From Aquincola sp. (lineage in GTDB: Bacteria > Pseudomonadota > Gammaproteobacteria > Burkholderiales > Burkholderiaceae_C): a stretch of 21,696 nucleotides of DNA. A program made the translations under genes and the position numbers. A model generated the notes under the pieces. The model was not told the origin of the DNA, made no database searches, and saw only the letters and a program-made list of their open reading frames with translations. The DNA is taken from positions 1 to 21,696 of the forward strand of contig JAOUIM010000013.1 of NCBI GenBank assembly GCA_029884035.1, in the 5' to 3' direction. Shown one piece after another: positions 1 through 6,789 of this stretch; the stretch's first letter is position 1, and each line of letters starts with the position of its first letter.

Positions 1-1326
1 CATCTTGGCCAGCCCGCCGCCCTGCATCTTTTTCATCATGCCACGCATCTGATCGAATTGATTGAGCAGCCGGTTGACTTCCTGGACCTGGACGCCGGCG
101 CCGGCGGCGATGCGGCGCTTGCGTGCCGCCTTGATCATCTCCGGCTTGCGCCGCTCGGCCGGCGTCATCGAGCAGATGATGCCCTCCATTCGGCGAACGT
201 CTCGCTCGGCGCGGTCCATCTCGGCGGGCCCCAGCTGGCCCGCCTTGGCGGTGAGTTGCGAGGGCAGCTTGTCCATCAACGACGACAGACCGCCCATCTT
301 CTTCATCTGCGATATCTGGACCCGGAAGTCGTCCAGGTCGAAGCCGTCGCCTGACTTGAGCTTGTCGGCGACCTTCTTTGCGGCATCGAGATCGACGCCC
401 TTGTGCACCTCCTCGACCAGCGCGACGATGTCGCCCATGCCCAGCACGCGTCCCGCGTGCCGCTCGGCATCGAATACCTCGAGGCCGTCGATCTTCTCGG
501 ACGTGCCGGCGAACTTGATCGGCGCGCCAGTGACCTGGCGCACGGACAGTGCGGCACCGCCGCGCGAATCTCCGTCGAGCTTGGTAAGGATCACGCCGGT
601 CAGCGGCAGCGCGTCCTTGAAGGCCTTTGCGGTGTTGACCGCGTCCTGGCCTTGCATCGCGTCGACCACGAACAGCGTCTCCACCGGCTTGAGCACCGCA
701 TGCAGCTCACGGATCTCGGTCATCAGCGCCTCGTCGATCGCGAGCCGGCCCGCGGTGTCGACGAGGAGCACGTCGAAGTAGTGGCGCCTCGCATGGTCGA
801 GCGCGGCCAGTGCGATCTCGCGTGGTTTCTGTTGCGGGGTCGACGCGAACCACTCTGCGCCGGCCGCCCGCGTGACCGTCTTCAGCTGTTCGATCGCGGC
901 AGGTCGGTAGACGTCGGCCGAGACGGTGAGCACTTTCTTCTTGCGCTTGTCGATGAGGTGCTTGGCGAGCTTGGCCGTCGTCGTGGTCTTGCCCGCCCCC
1001 TGCAGGCCCGCCATCAGGATCACTGCCGGCGGCTGCGTCACGAGGTCGATATCCGCGATGCCTTCGCCCATCGTCGCGGCCAGTTCCTTGTGCACGATGC
1101 CGACCAGCGCCTGCCCCGGGTTCAGTGAGCCCACGACCTCCTGGCCCAATGCCTTTTCCTTGACGCGGGCCACGAAGTCGCGGACCACCGGGAGCGCCAC
1201 GTCGGCCTCGAGCAGCGCCATGCGAACCTCGCGCAGCATGTCGGCGATGTTGGAGTCGGTGATGCGGGCCTGGCCGCGCATCGTCTTGACGAGTCGCGAC
1301 AGGCGGTCGGTCAGGGCGGAAGCCAT
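1..1326 (-). CDS. ffh: Signal recognition particle protein Ffh (partial, C-terminus cut by window edge)
   Basis: GTPase that binds 4.5S RNA and the signal sequences of nascent membrane proteins and brings ribosomes to FtsY at the inner membrane. Translating the minus strand from the ATG at 1326 gives 442 residues that stay open to the window edge. It opens with an N-domain helical bundle (MASALTDRLSRL...), followed by the G domain with P-loop GLQGAGKTTTT near residues 107-117, the DTAGR switch, and TKLDGD. The C-terminal M domain is methionine-rich, with RRMEGIICSMTPAER and, at the very edge, DQMRGMMKKMQGGGLAKM. The family is usually about 450 residues, so only a few residues are missing. It is divergent from the next gene across an 88-base gap in which I could not find a clean promoter for either direction. 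Confidence 0.97.
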   Translation of the reverse strand, partial: MASALTDRLSRLVKTMRGQARITDSNIADMLREVRMALLEADVALPVVRDFVARVKEKALGQEVVGSLNPGQALVGIVHKELAATMGEGIADIDLVTQPPAVILMAGLQGAGKTTTTAKLAKHLIDKRKKKVLTVSADVYRPAAIEQLKTVTRAAGAEWFASTPQQKPREIALAALDHARRHYFDVLLVDTAGRLAIDEALMTEIRELHAVLKPVETLFVVDAMQGQDAVNTAKAFKDALPLTGVILTKLDGDSRGGAALSVRQVTGAPIKFAGTSEKIDGLEVFDAERHAGRVLGMGDIVALVEEVHKGVDLDAAKKVADKLKSGDGFDLDDFRVQISQMKKMGGLSSLMDKLPSQLTAKAGQLGPAEMDRAERDVRRMEGIICSMTPAERRKPEMIKAARKRRIAAGAGVQVQEVNRLLNQFDQMRGMMKKMQGGGLAKM

Positions 1327-1414
1327 GGGAAAACTGCGGCGAGAGGACCGGTGCGCAGCGAAAGTAAACTGGTCGCATGAGTGTAGCCATGCGCCGCGCC
1401 TGGGAACGACGCCG

Positions 1415-2233
1415 ATGGGCCTGAACCTGCCTTGGGTCATCGGCCTGGTCGCCATGCTGGCCTACGCGGTGGCGGCCTGGCCCGTGCCGGCCCGCTTGCG
1501 CTGGCCCGAGGCAGCGCTGGCCCTGGGCTGGATCGCTCATGGGGCGGCGTTATTCCTGGACGTGACCGGCGCCCTCGAGGCACATCCTGGTGCACGGTTC
1601 GGGTTTGCGCCGGCACTGTCGGCCACCGTGTGGCTGGTGATCGCGGTCCATGCGGTCGAGAGCCGGCTGCTGCCGCTGCCAGGGGTGCGGCGTCTGTTGG
1701 CAGTGTCGGCCGCCTCCGTCGTGCTGCTGACCGTGCTGTTCCCAGGTGAGGCTCGACCGCACCTCGTGGGTGGTGGCGCCGCCGCCTGGTTGCCGCTGCA
1801 CTGGCTGCTGGGGGTCGTGTCCTACGGACTGTTCGCAGTGGCCGTATTACACGCCTGGCTGCTGGACGGCGCCGAGCGTCGACTGCGGAGCTCCCGCGGC
1901 GCCAGTGCGCCGCCGTCGTCGACCAGCAGCGCTCTGCCGTTGCTCCAGCTCGAGCGACTGACGTTCCGATTCGTCGAGGTGGGTTTCATCGTTCTGAGTA
2001 CGGCAGTGGTGCTCGGTATCCTGCTTGCCGATCGCTGGCGCTGGGACCACAAGACCGTGTTGTCGCTGCTGGGCTGGACCACCTTCGCGGTGCTCATCGC
2101 GGGGCGGCACCTCCGGGGATGGCGCGGCCGACAGGCCACACGCTGGGTCTATGGCGGTGCGCTGCTGCTGCTGCTTGCGTACGCAGGTTTTCGCTTCGTG
2201 CTCGAGGTGGTCCTGCAGCGTGGCGCGGGTTGA
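1415..2233 (+). CDS. YpjD/CcsA-like cytochrome c assembly family membrane protein
   Basis: A 272-residue integral inner-membrane protein with about eight hydrophobic segments, related to the CcsA/CcmC-type haem-handling family and to E. coli YpjD, which also lies beside ffh. Visible hallmarks are HWLLGVVSYGLFAVAVLHA near residues 129-147 and the conserved end WRWDHKTVLSLLGW...GWRGRQATRW...AYAGFRFVLE (residues 208-264). Candidate haem or metal-ligand histidines are H129, H146, H212 and H232. The tryptophan-rich WWD signature of true cytochrome c synthetases is not evident, so a direct role in cytochrome maturation is uncertain. The frame is open far upstream, but ATG 1415 is the first start that fits the family N-terminus, with a weak GGGAA ahead of it. 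It leads a tight operon: the next gene begins 4 bases after its stop. Confidence 0.85.
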   Translation: MGLNLPWVIGLVAMLAYAVAAWPVPARLRWPEAALALGWIAHGAALFLDVTGALEAHPGARFGFAPALSATVWLVIAVHAVESRLLPLPGVRRLLAVSAASVVLLTVLFPGEARPHLVGGGAAAWLPLHWLLGVVSYGLFAVAVLHAWLLDGAERRLRSSRGASAPPSSTSSALPLLQLERLTFRFVEVGFIVLSTAVVLGILLADRWRWDHKTVLSLLGWTTFAVLIAGRHLRGWRGRQATRWVYGGALLLLLAYAGFRFVLEVVLQRGAG

Positions 2234-2237
2234 CTCG

Positions 2238-2504
2238 GTGACGAAGCTTCTGATCCTGCTGTTTGCCGTGCTGCTGCTCGTGTGGCTGCTGTTCGGCCGC
2301 AAGCGCGTGCCGCGCGACACGGCCGGCCCTGACCGGCCTACACGCGGTGGCACTACCGCGTCGGCCGAAGGCATGGTGGCGTGCGCGTATTGCGGCGTGA
2401 ACGTGCCCGTCAGCGAGGCCGTGCATCGCGACGGGCTGGCCTATTGCGGAGCGGCACACCGCGATGCAGGCCCGCCGCCGGGCCATGCCGCCGGCGAACG
2501 ATGA
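2238..2504 (+). CDS. PP0621-family small membrane-anchored zinc-binding protein
   Basis: An 88-residue protein starting at GTG. It has one N-terminal membrane segment (KLLILLFAVLLLVWLLFG, residues 3-20), then a basic linker, then a compact C-terminal module MVACAYCGVNVPVSEAV...GLAYCGAAHRD. C49, C52, C70 and H74 form a CxxC...CxxxH set that probably binds zinc. This architecture matches the PP0621-type proteins usually found just before pilS in beta- and gammaproteobacteria. No biochemical function is known to me. It starts 4 bases after the YpjD-like gene, and its stop overlaps the pilS start as ATGA, so it is probably translationally coupled to pilS. A GTG 18 bases further upstream is possible but would overlap the preceding gene by more. 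Confidence 0.8.
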   Translation: MTKLLILLFAVLLLVWLLFGRKRVPRDTAGPDRPTRGGTTASAEGMVACAYCGVNVPVSEAVHRDGLAYCGAAHRDAGPPPGHAAGER

Positions 2505-4447
2505 GTCACGACGGTGGTGGTGCCGAGAGGCGCCGCTCTGACCGGCGGCGCGTCGACTGGCGCGACGCGTCGGCCACACCAGAGGCGGCAGTCGCCGACG
2601 AATCGCTCTTCGATGCGATGGGCGTGGGCCTGGAAGGCGCTGCGTCCGACACGATCGGGCGGGCTGGCGCGTCCGCCTTCGTGGCGGGCTGGGGCGACGC
2701 CTCGCAGCCGGCGGACAGCCGTTTCTTGAGCCGTGAGGCGCGGCGCATCGTCTCGACAGGCGCCAGCACATTCGAGCGCCTGTTTCGACTCTTCATGGGA
2801 GGGCGCGCGGTACTCGGCCTGGCCTTGTTTGTGGCGCAGGCGCTGGGTCAGATGCTGGGCGTGCGCTCGCTGGCTGCGGTCATCGTCAGCGCCCTGTACG
2901 CCAGCCTGGCCGTCCTGTTCTGGCTCTTGCCGCGTTGGACCGGGCGGTCCCTGGGCTCGCGAACCCGCCTGACGCGGCGGCAGTGGGTGGCGACGCTCGG
3001 TGTGGACCTTGCCACGTTCGCGGTGCTGCACCTGTTGCAACCCGCCGCCACGTACAACTACCTGTCGCTGCTCGTGCTGCCGGTGTTGATGGGCGGCGTG
3101 CTCACGGCTCGCGTGTCGGCGCTGGCCACCGCGTCGGCCGCGTCGCTGCTGCTGCTGGTGGCGGCCTTGCGCAGCGGCGCGGGCGCCGGCGACGTGGCCT
3201 CGTCGCTCGCGCCGGCTGGCCTGACCGGCATCGGCCTGTTCGTCATCACCCTGCTTGCGGGCGAGCTGGCCGGGCGGCTGGCGCGCGAGGAAGTCACCGC
3301 CCGCGGCAGCCTCGAGCTGGCGCGCCAGCAGGCTCAGCTCAACCGCCTCGTGATCGAAGAGATGGTCGATGGCGTGCTGGTGATCGACCGTCGTGCGCGT
3401 GTGAGAGCCGCCAATCCAGCGGCCCGCCGCCTGCTTGCGCCGCAGGGACTCGGGCTGGCAGCGCCGTTCCAGCTGCAGGACGAACCAGCCTGGGCGCCCC
3501 TGGCAGGCCTCGTGGACAGCGCTTTCGGCGCCCTCGCGTGGCCGGCCAGTGGGCGCGACCTGCGGCTGCAATTCCCTGGGGGTCAGACGCGCGCACTGCG
3601 GCTGCGCGCGCGCTTCACGAGACCGCGTATGGGCGTGGCAGGTGGCGAGGCGGGAGCCGGCAGCGAGGTGTTCTGCGTGCTTTTCATCGAGGACCTGCGC
3701 AGTGTGCAGGCACGCAACCGGCAGGAGAAACTCGCGGCGATGGGTCGTGTGTCGGCCGGCATCGCGCACGAGATCCGCAACCCGCTGGCTGCGATTGCGC
3801 AGGCCAACGCACTGCTGCGCGAAGACGCAGGCGACTCGCAGCAGCAGATGCTCACGGACATGGTGGCCGACAACGTCGAGCGTCTCAAGCGCATCGTCGA
3901 CGACGTGATGGAGGTCGCGCCGGGGACCGATCCGAACCCGCGACCGATCGACCTCGGTGCCGAGATCGGGCGCATCGTGTCGGACTGGGCTCGCACGAGC
4001 CGGTTTGCACTGGGCGCGGGCAGCCGCTTGCGCGTGGACCTGCCGACCGAGTCGCTCGCCGTGCTGTTCGACGCCGAGCACTTGCGGCGCGTGCTCGTGA
4101 ACCTGCTGGACAACGCGCGCCGCCACGCTTCGCAGGAGCAGGGCGCGATCGCGCTGGTCGCCGAGGCGCGCGGTGCCGGGCAGGCTCGCGTGTCCGTGGC
4201 CAGTGACGGCGATCCGATCCCGGCTGACATCGAGCCGTTCCTGTTCGAGCCGTTCTTCTCGACACGCAGCCGCGGCACCGGCCTGGGCCTGTATATTTGC
4301 CGCGAGCTGTGCGAGCGCTACGGTGGCAGCATCGACTATTGGCAGCATGGATCCGAGGCGCCGCATCGCAACGAGTTCGTACTGACCTTGCGCCTCGCGA
4401 CCGCGCCGCGGGCGCTCGAACCGAACCAGGACCGCCTGCTGCCCTGA
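2501..4447 (+). CDS. pilS: PilS-type sensor histidine kinase
   Basis: Membrane sensor kinase of 648 residues that phosphorylates PilR; in Pseudomonas the pair controls pilin (pilA) transcription with sigma-54. Order of parts: a polar, Arg/Asp/Ala-rich N-terminal extension (1-98), about six membrane segments (roughly 102-256), a PAS-like region (280-400, with MVDGVLVIDRRARVRAANPAA), then the HisKA dimerisation domain with phospho-acceptor H423 in IAHEIRNPLAAI. The ATPase domain follows, with N box VLVNLLDNARRHA (N534, N538), the G1-type SDGDP, F box EPFFSTRSRGTGLGL, and a typical PilS ending RNEFVLTL. The ATG overlaps the upstream stop (ATGA) and the pilR start overlaps its own stop (TGATG). 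The long cytoplasmic extension before the first membrane helix is unusual. No pilA is present in the window, so the target is inferred from family and gene order. Confidence 0.93.
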   Translation: MSHDGGGAERRRSDRRRVDWRDASATPEAAVADESLFDAMGVGLEGAASDTIGRAGASAFVAGWGDASQPADSRFLSREARRIVSTGASTFERLFRLFMGGRAVLGLALFVAQALGQMLGVRSLAAVIVSALYASLAVLFWLLPRWTGRSLGSRTRLTRRQWVATLGVDLATFAVLHLLQPAATYNYLSLLVLPVLMGGVLTARVSALATASAASLLLLVAALRSGAGAGDVASSLAPAGLTGIGLFVITLLAGELAGRLAREEVTARGSLELARQQAQLNRLVIEEMVDGVLVIDRRARVRAANPAARRLLAPQGLGLAAPFQLQDEPAWAPLAGLVDSAFGALAWPASGRDLRLQFPGGQTRALRLRARFTRPRMGVAGGEAGAGSEVFCVLFIEDLRSVQARNRQEKLAAMGRVSAGIAHEIRNPLAAIAQANALLREDAGDSQQQMLTDMVADNVERLKRIVDDVMEVAPGTDPNPRPIDLGAEIGRIVSDWARTSRFALGAGSRLRVDLPTESLAVLFDAEHLRRVLVNLLDNARRHASQEQGAIALVAEARGAGQARVSVASDGDPIPADIEPFLFEPFFSTRSRGTGLGLYICRELCERYGGSIDYWQHGSEAPHRNEFVLTLRLATAPRALEPNQDRLLP

Positions 4448-5961
4448 TGCAAAACGCCACCGCCCAGTTCAGCCTGCTCGTGATCGACGACGAGCCCGAT
4501 CTGCGCACGCTGTACGAACTGACGCTGCTGAGGGAGGGCTACGAAGTCGAGACCGCCGGCACGGTCGAGCAGGCGCTGCAGATGCTGGCCGAACGCAGCT
4601 TCAGCGCGGTGATTACCGACATGCGGCTGCCCGATGGCAGCGGGCTTGACGTGCTCGCGAAGATAGAGGAGGGATCGCGACGCGAGCGGGCGATCGTGAT
4701 CACGGCCTACGGCTCGGCCGAGAACGCGGTCGAGGCGCTCAAGGCTGGCGCGTACGACTACCTCACCAAACCGGTCGACCTGCGCCAGTTCCGCTCCGTC
4801 GTGGCCTCCGCGCTGGGGCGCGCGCCGCAGGCCGGCCCCACGGTGGTGCCGTCCAGCCTGCCGAGCACGGCCGGCGCGAGCGTCGAGGCGCCGCCACGAC
4901 CGGCGCGCGATGTCGATCGACGTGCGGACGCGCTGCCGGCGTCGCTGCGCCGCCTGTCCGGCCAGTCGGCGGCAATGCAGCAGGTGCGCGCGCTGATCGA
5001 AAAGGTTGCTCGCAGCATGGCTCCTGCCCTCGTGCAGGGCGAGTCGGGCACCGGCAAGGAACTCGTGGCGCGCGCGATCCACGACGTGAGCGTGCGCGCG
5101 GCGCAGCCCTTCATCGCCGTCAACTGCGGTGCGATTCCCGAGCACCTCCTCGAAGCCGAGTTCTTCGGCTACCGGAAGGGGGCGTTCACCGGCGCGAACG
5201 AAGACCGCGAGGGCTTCTTCCAGGCGGCGCAAGGGGGCACGTTGTTTCTTGACGAGATCGGTGACCTGCCGCTGGCGATGCAGAGCAAACTGCTGCGCGT
5301 GATCCAGGAGCGTTCGGTGCGGCCAGTGGGCGCGGTGGTCGAGTCGCCGATCAACGTGCGCATCGTCAGTGCCACCCACCGCGATCTGGCCGAGGAGGTG
5401 CAGGCCGGCCGCTTCCGCCAGGATCTGTACTACCGGCTCAACGTGATCCAGATTCGCGTGCCGCCGCTGCGTGAGCGGATGGAGGACCTGGGGCCGATCT
5501 GCGATGCCTTGCTCGAGCGCATCGCTCGCGACGCCGGGCAGTGGCCTCCGTCAGTGCTGTCGCGCGAGGCATTCGAGGATCTGTCTCATCACGCCTTCCC
5601 GGGCAACGTGCGCGAACTCGAGAACCTCTTGCATCGTGCGGTCGCAATGACCAGCGGAGCCACGATCAGCCGAGCCGACCTCGGGCTGGCCGTCGACCTC
5701 GTCGTCGAGAGCGACCCTGGCGAGGTCGAGGCGCGACTGGCCGAGTTGCGCGCAGCGCCCGTGCTGGCCACGCCGGCATCGCTGCCCGACAACCTCGAGC
5801 GTTATCTCGACGCAGTCGAGCGCGACATCCTGACGCGCGCCCTCGAACGGCATCGCAACAACCGTACGGCGGCGGGTGCGAGCCTCGGTCTGTCACTGCG
5901 CCAGATGCGATACCGCATGGCGCGGTTGGGCGTCGTGGTCAGCGGGCACGACGGCGACTGA
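4447..5961 (+). CDS. pilR: PilR-type sigma-54-dependent response regulator
   Basis: NtrC-family activator of 504 residues, partner of the upstream kinase. The receiver domain (8-122) has the acidic pair D14/D15, phospho-acceptor D58 in VITDMRLPDGSG, T86 and K108. A variable linker (about 123-168) leads to the AAA+ domain (about 170-408) with Walker A GESGTGKE (198-205), the sigma-54 contact loop GAFTGA (245-250), Walker B GGTLFLDEIGDLP, and GRFRQDLYYRL. The C-terminal Fis-type helix-turn-helix is near 450-493 (RNNRTAAGASLGLSLRQMRYRMARLG). All catalytic elements are intact, so it should activate RNA polymerase with sigma-54, most probably at the pilin promoter. Its start overlaps the pilS stop by one base, which indicates coupled translation. 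It ends 10 bases before ampD. Confidence 0.94.
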   Translation: MQNATAQFSLLVIDDEPDLRTLYELTLLREGYEVETAGTVEQALQMLAERSFSAVITDMRLPDGSGLDVLAKIEEGSRRERAIVITAYGSAENAVEALKAGAYDYLTKPVDLRQFRSVVASALGRAPQAGPTVVPSSLPSTAGASVEAPPRPARDVDRRADALPASLRRLSGQSAAMQQVRALIEKVARSMAPALVQGESGTGKELVARAIHDVSVRAAQPFIAVNCGAIPEHLLEAEFFGYRKGAFTGANEDREGFFQAAQGGTLFLDEIGDLPLAMQSKLLRVIQERSVRPVGAVVESPINVRIVSATHRDLAEEVQAGRFRQDLYYRLNVIQIRVPPLRERMEDLGPICDALLERIARDAGQWPPSVLSREAFEDLSHHAFPGNVRELENLLHRAVAMTSGATISRADLGLAVDLVVESDPGEVEARLAELRAAPVLATPASLPDNLERYLDAVERDILTRALERHRNNRTAAGASLGLSLRQMRYRMARLGVVVSGHDGD

Positions 5962-5971
5962 CAAGGCGCGG

Positions 5972-6541
5972 GTGAAGCGAACGGTCTGGCACGAGGGCTG
6001 GTGGCGCCGCGCTCACCGGGTGACCTCGCCGAACGCGGGGCCCCGACCCGAGGGCACTGAAGTGACGCTTGCGGTGGTGCACTCGATCAGCCTGCCGCCG
6101 GGTCAGTACGGCGGTGACGCCGTACAGCGCCTGTTCACCAATCGGCTCGACACTGCCGCGCACCCCTATTACGCGCAGCTCGAGGGCCTGCGCGTGTCGG
6201 CGCACTTCTTCGTGAGGCGTGGCGGGGCCGTGCTCCAGTTCGTCTCGTGCGACCGGCGCGCTTGGCATGCTGGCACGTCGACCTGGAACGGGCGTGACAA
6301 CTGCAACGACTGGTCGATCGGCATCGAACTCGAGGGGCTCGACGGGGAGGCGTTCGCCCCGGCCCAGTATCGAAGCCTCGTTCGGGTACTGCGCGCGATC
6401 GCACGGCACTACGCGATTGCCGAGGTCGTCGGCCACGAGCACATCGCACCGCAGCGCAAGGCAGACCCTGGCGCTCGCTTCGACTGGCGATGCCTAGCGC
6501 GCGCGTTCGGCCGCAGCGGGCCGCGCGTCATGGTGCCATAG
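5972..6541 (+). CDS. ampD: 1,6-anhydro-N-acetylmuramyl-L-alanine amidase AmpD
   Basis: Cytoplasmic zinc amidase that removes the stem peptide from anhydro-muropeptides during cell-wall recycling; its loss raises AmpC beta-lactamase in species with AmpR. From the GTG at 5972 the protein has 189 residues, the normal AmpD size. Zinc ligands fit H37 (VVHSIS), H155 (VVGHEHIAP) and D165 (KADPG), with K163 and E119 (IGIELEG) at the expected catalytic positions. The segments HPYYAQLEGLRVSAHFFVRRGG and RRAWHAGTSTWNGRDNCND are typical. The frame is open upstream inside pilR, but the GTG after an AAGG-like site, 10 bases past the pilR stop, gives the family N-terminus (KRTVWHEGWW). It is the last gene of the tight plus-strand run; a 248-base gap follows. 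I saw no AmpC or AmpR in the window. Confidence 0.94.
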   Translation: MKRTVWHEGWWRRAHRVTSPNAGPRPEGTEVTLAVVHSISLPPGQYGGDAVQRLFTNRLDTAAHPYYAQLEGLRVSAHFFVRRGGAVLQFVSCDRRAWHAGTSTWNGRDNCNDWSIGIELEGLDGEAFAPAQYRSLVRVLRAIARHYAIAEVVGHEHIAPQRKADPGARFDWRCLARAFGRSGPRVMVP

Positions 6542-6578
6542 CGGGCTGCTCCGCTATCGGGGGAAGCCCGGGGCCGGT

Positions 6579-6594
6579 ACACTACCGGTAGTGG
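6579..6594 (+). promoter_or_regulatory. NrdR box 1 (upstream)
   Basis: The 16-base ACACTACCGGTAGTGG matches the NrdR consensus ACACWATATWTWGTGT in both outer half-sites (ACACTA and TAGTG). It differs in the centre, where CCGG replaces the usual AT-rich core. The inner 14 bases, CACTACCGGTAGTG, are a perfect palindrome. NrdR is the zinc-finger/ATP-cone repressor of ribonucleotide reductase genes. The location upstream of nrdA and the spacing to box 2 support the assignment more than this site's own score does. Confidence 0.68.
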
Positions 6595-6609
6595 TCTAAT
6601 GCGCGTCCG

Positions 6610-6625
6610 ACCCTAGGTATAGTGT
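6610..6625 (+). promoter_or_regulatory. NrdR box 2 (downstream), overlapping a possible -10
   Basis: ACCCTAGGTATAGTGT matches ACACTATATATAGTGT at 13 of 16 positions. It begins exactly 31 bases after box 1, leaving a 15-base gap. This spacing of about three helical turns is the usual arrangement for paired NrdR boxes in proteobacterial nrd promoters and puts both sites on the same DNA face. The TATAGT inside the box could be the -10 hexamer, so bound NrdR would block RNA polymerase directly. The nrdR gene itself is not in the window. Confidence 0.74.
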
Positions 6626-6789
6626 TCACAGTCCACGTGCACTTCACCGGCTATCTACAGGCTTGTCCACGCAGGCCTGACGTCGACCACCCCAGGCATG
6701 GCACTGCGCTGGCATGTGCCTGAGATCCCAGACCCGGCCCTGACCCGTTGCATCGCGCAGGGGCCCTTTCGATTCGGAGTGAACCACCC

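Larger units (their letters stand above)
6542..6789 (+). promoter_or_regulatory. nrdA upstream regulatory region and leader
   Basis: A 248-base gap between ampD and nrdA. It holds two NrdR-type boxes (6579-6594 and 6610-6625, listed separately). The second box contains TATAGT at 6618-6623, which could be a -10 element, but no good -35 is visible 16-18 bases upstream, so the promoter call is tentative. Transcription starting near 6630 would give a leader of about 160 bases. That leader can form a hairpin at 6693-6722 (CAGGCATG pairing with TGTGCCTG, the last two pairs being G-U). A GGAG at 6776-6779 lies 10 bases before the nrdA ATG and is the likely ribosome binding site. I see no open reading frame worth calling here. 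Confidence 0.6.

Noticed and set aside
1327..1414. Divergent promoters between ffh and the YpjD-like gene
   Set aside because: Only weak -10-like words (TAAACT, TACACT) without properly spaced -35 elements; not strong enough to list.
6651..6671. Two DnaA-box-like 9-mers upstream of nrdA (CTATCTACA and TTGTCCACG)
   Set aside because: Each differs from TTATCCACA at two positions, including core bases; too weak to claim, although DnaA does regulate nrdAB in E. coli.
6748..6789. Earlier in-frame ATG for nrdA at 6748
   Set aside because: No ribosome binding site precedes it, while ATG 6790 has GGAG at a good distance and matches family N-termini.
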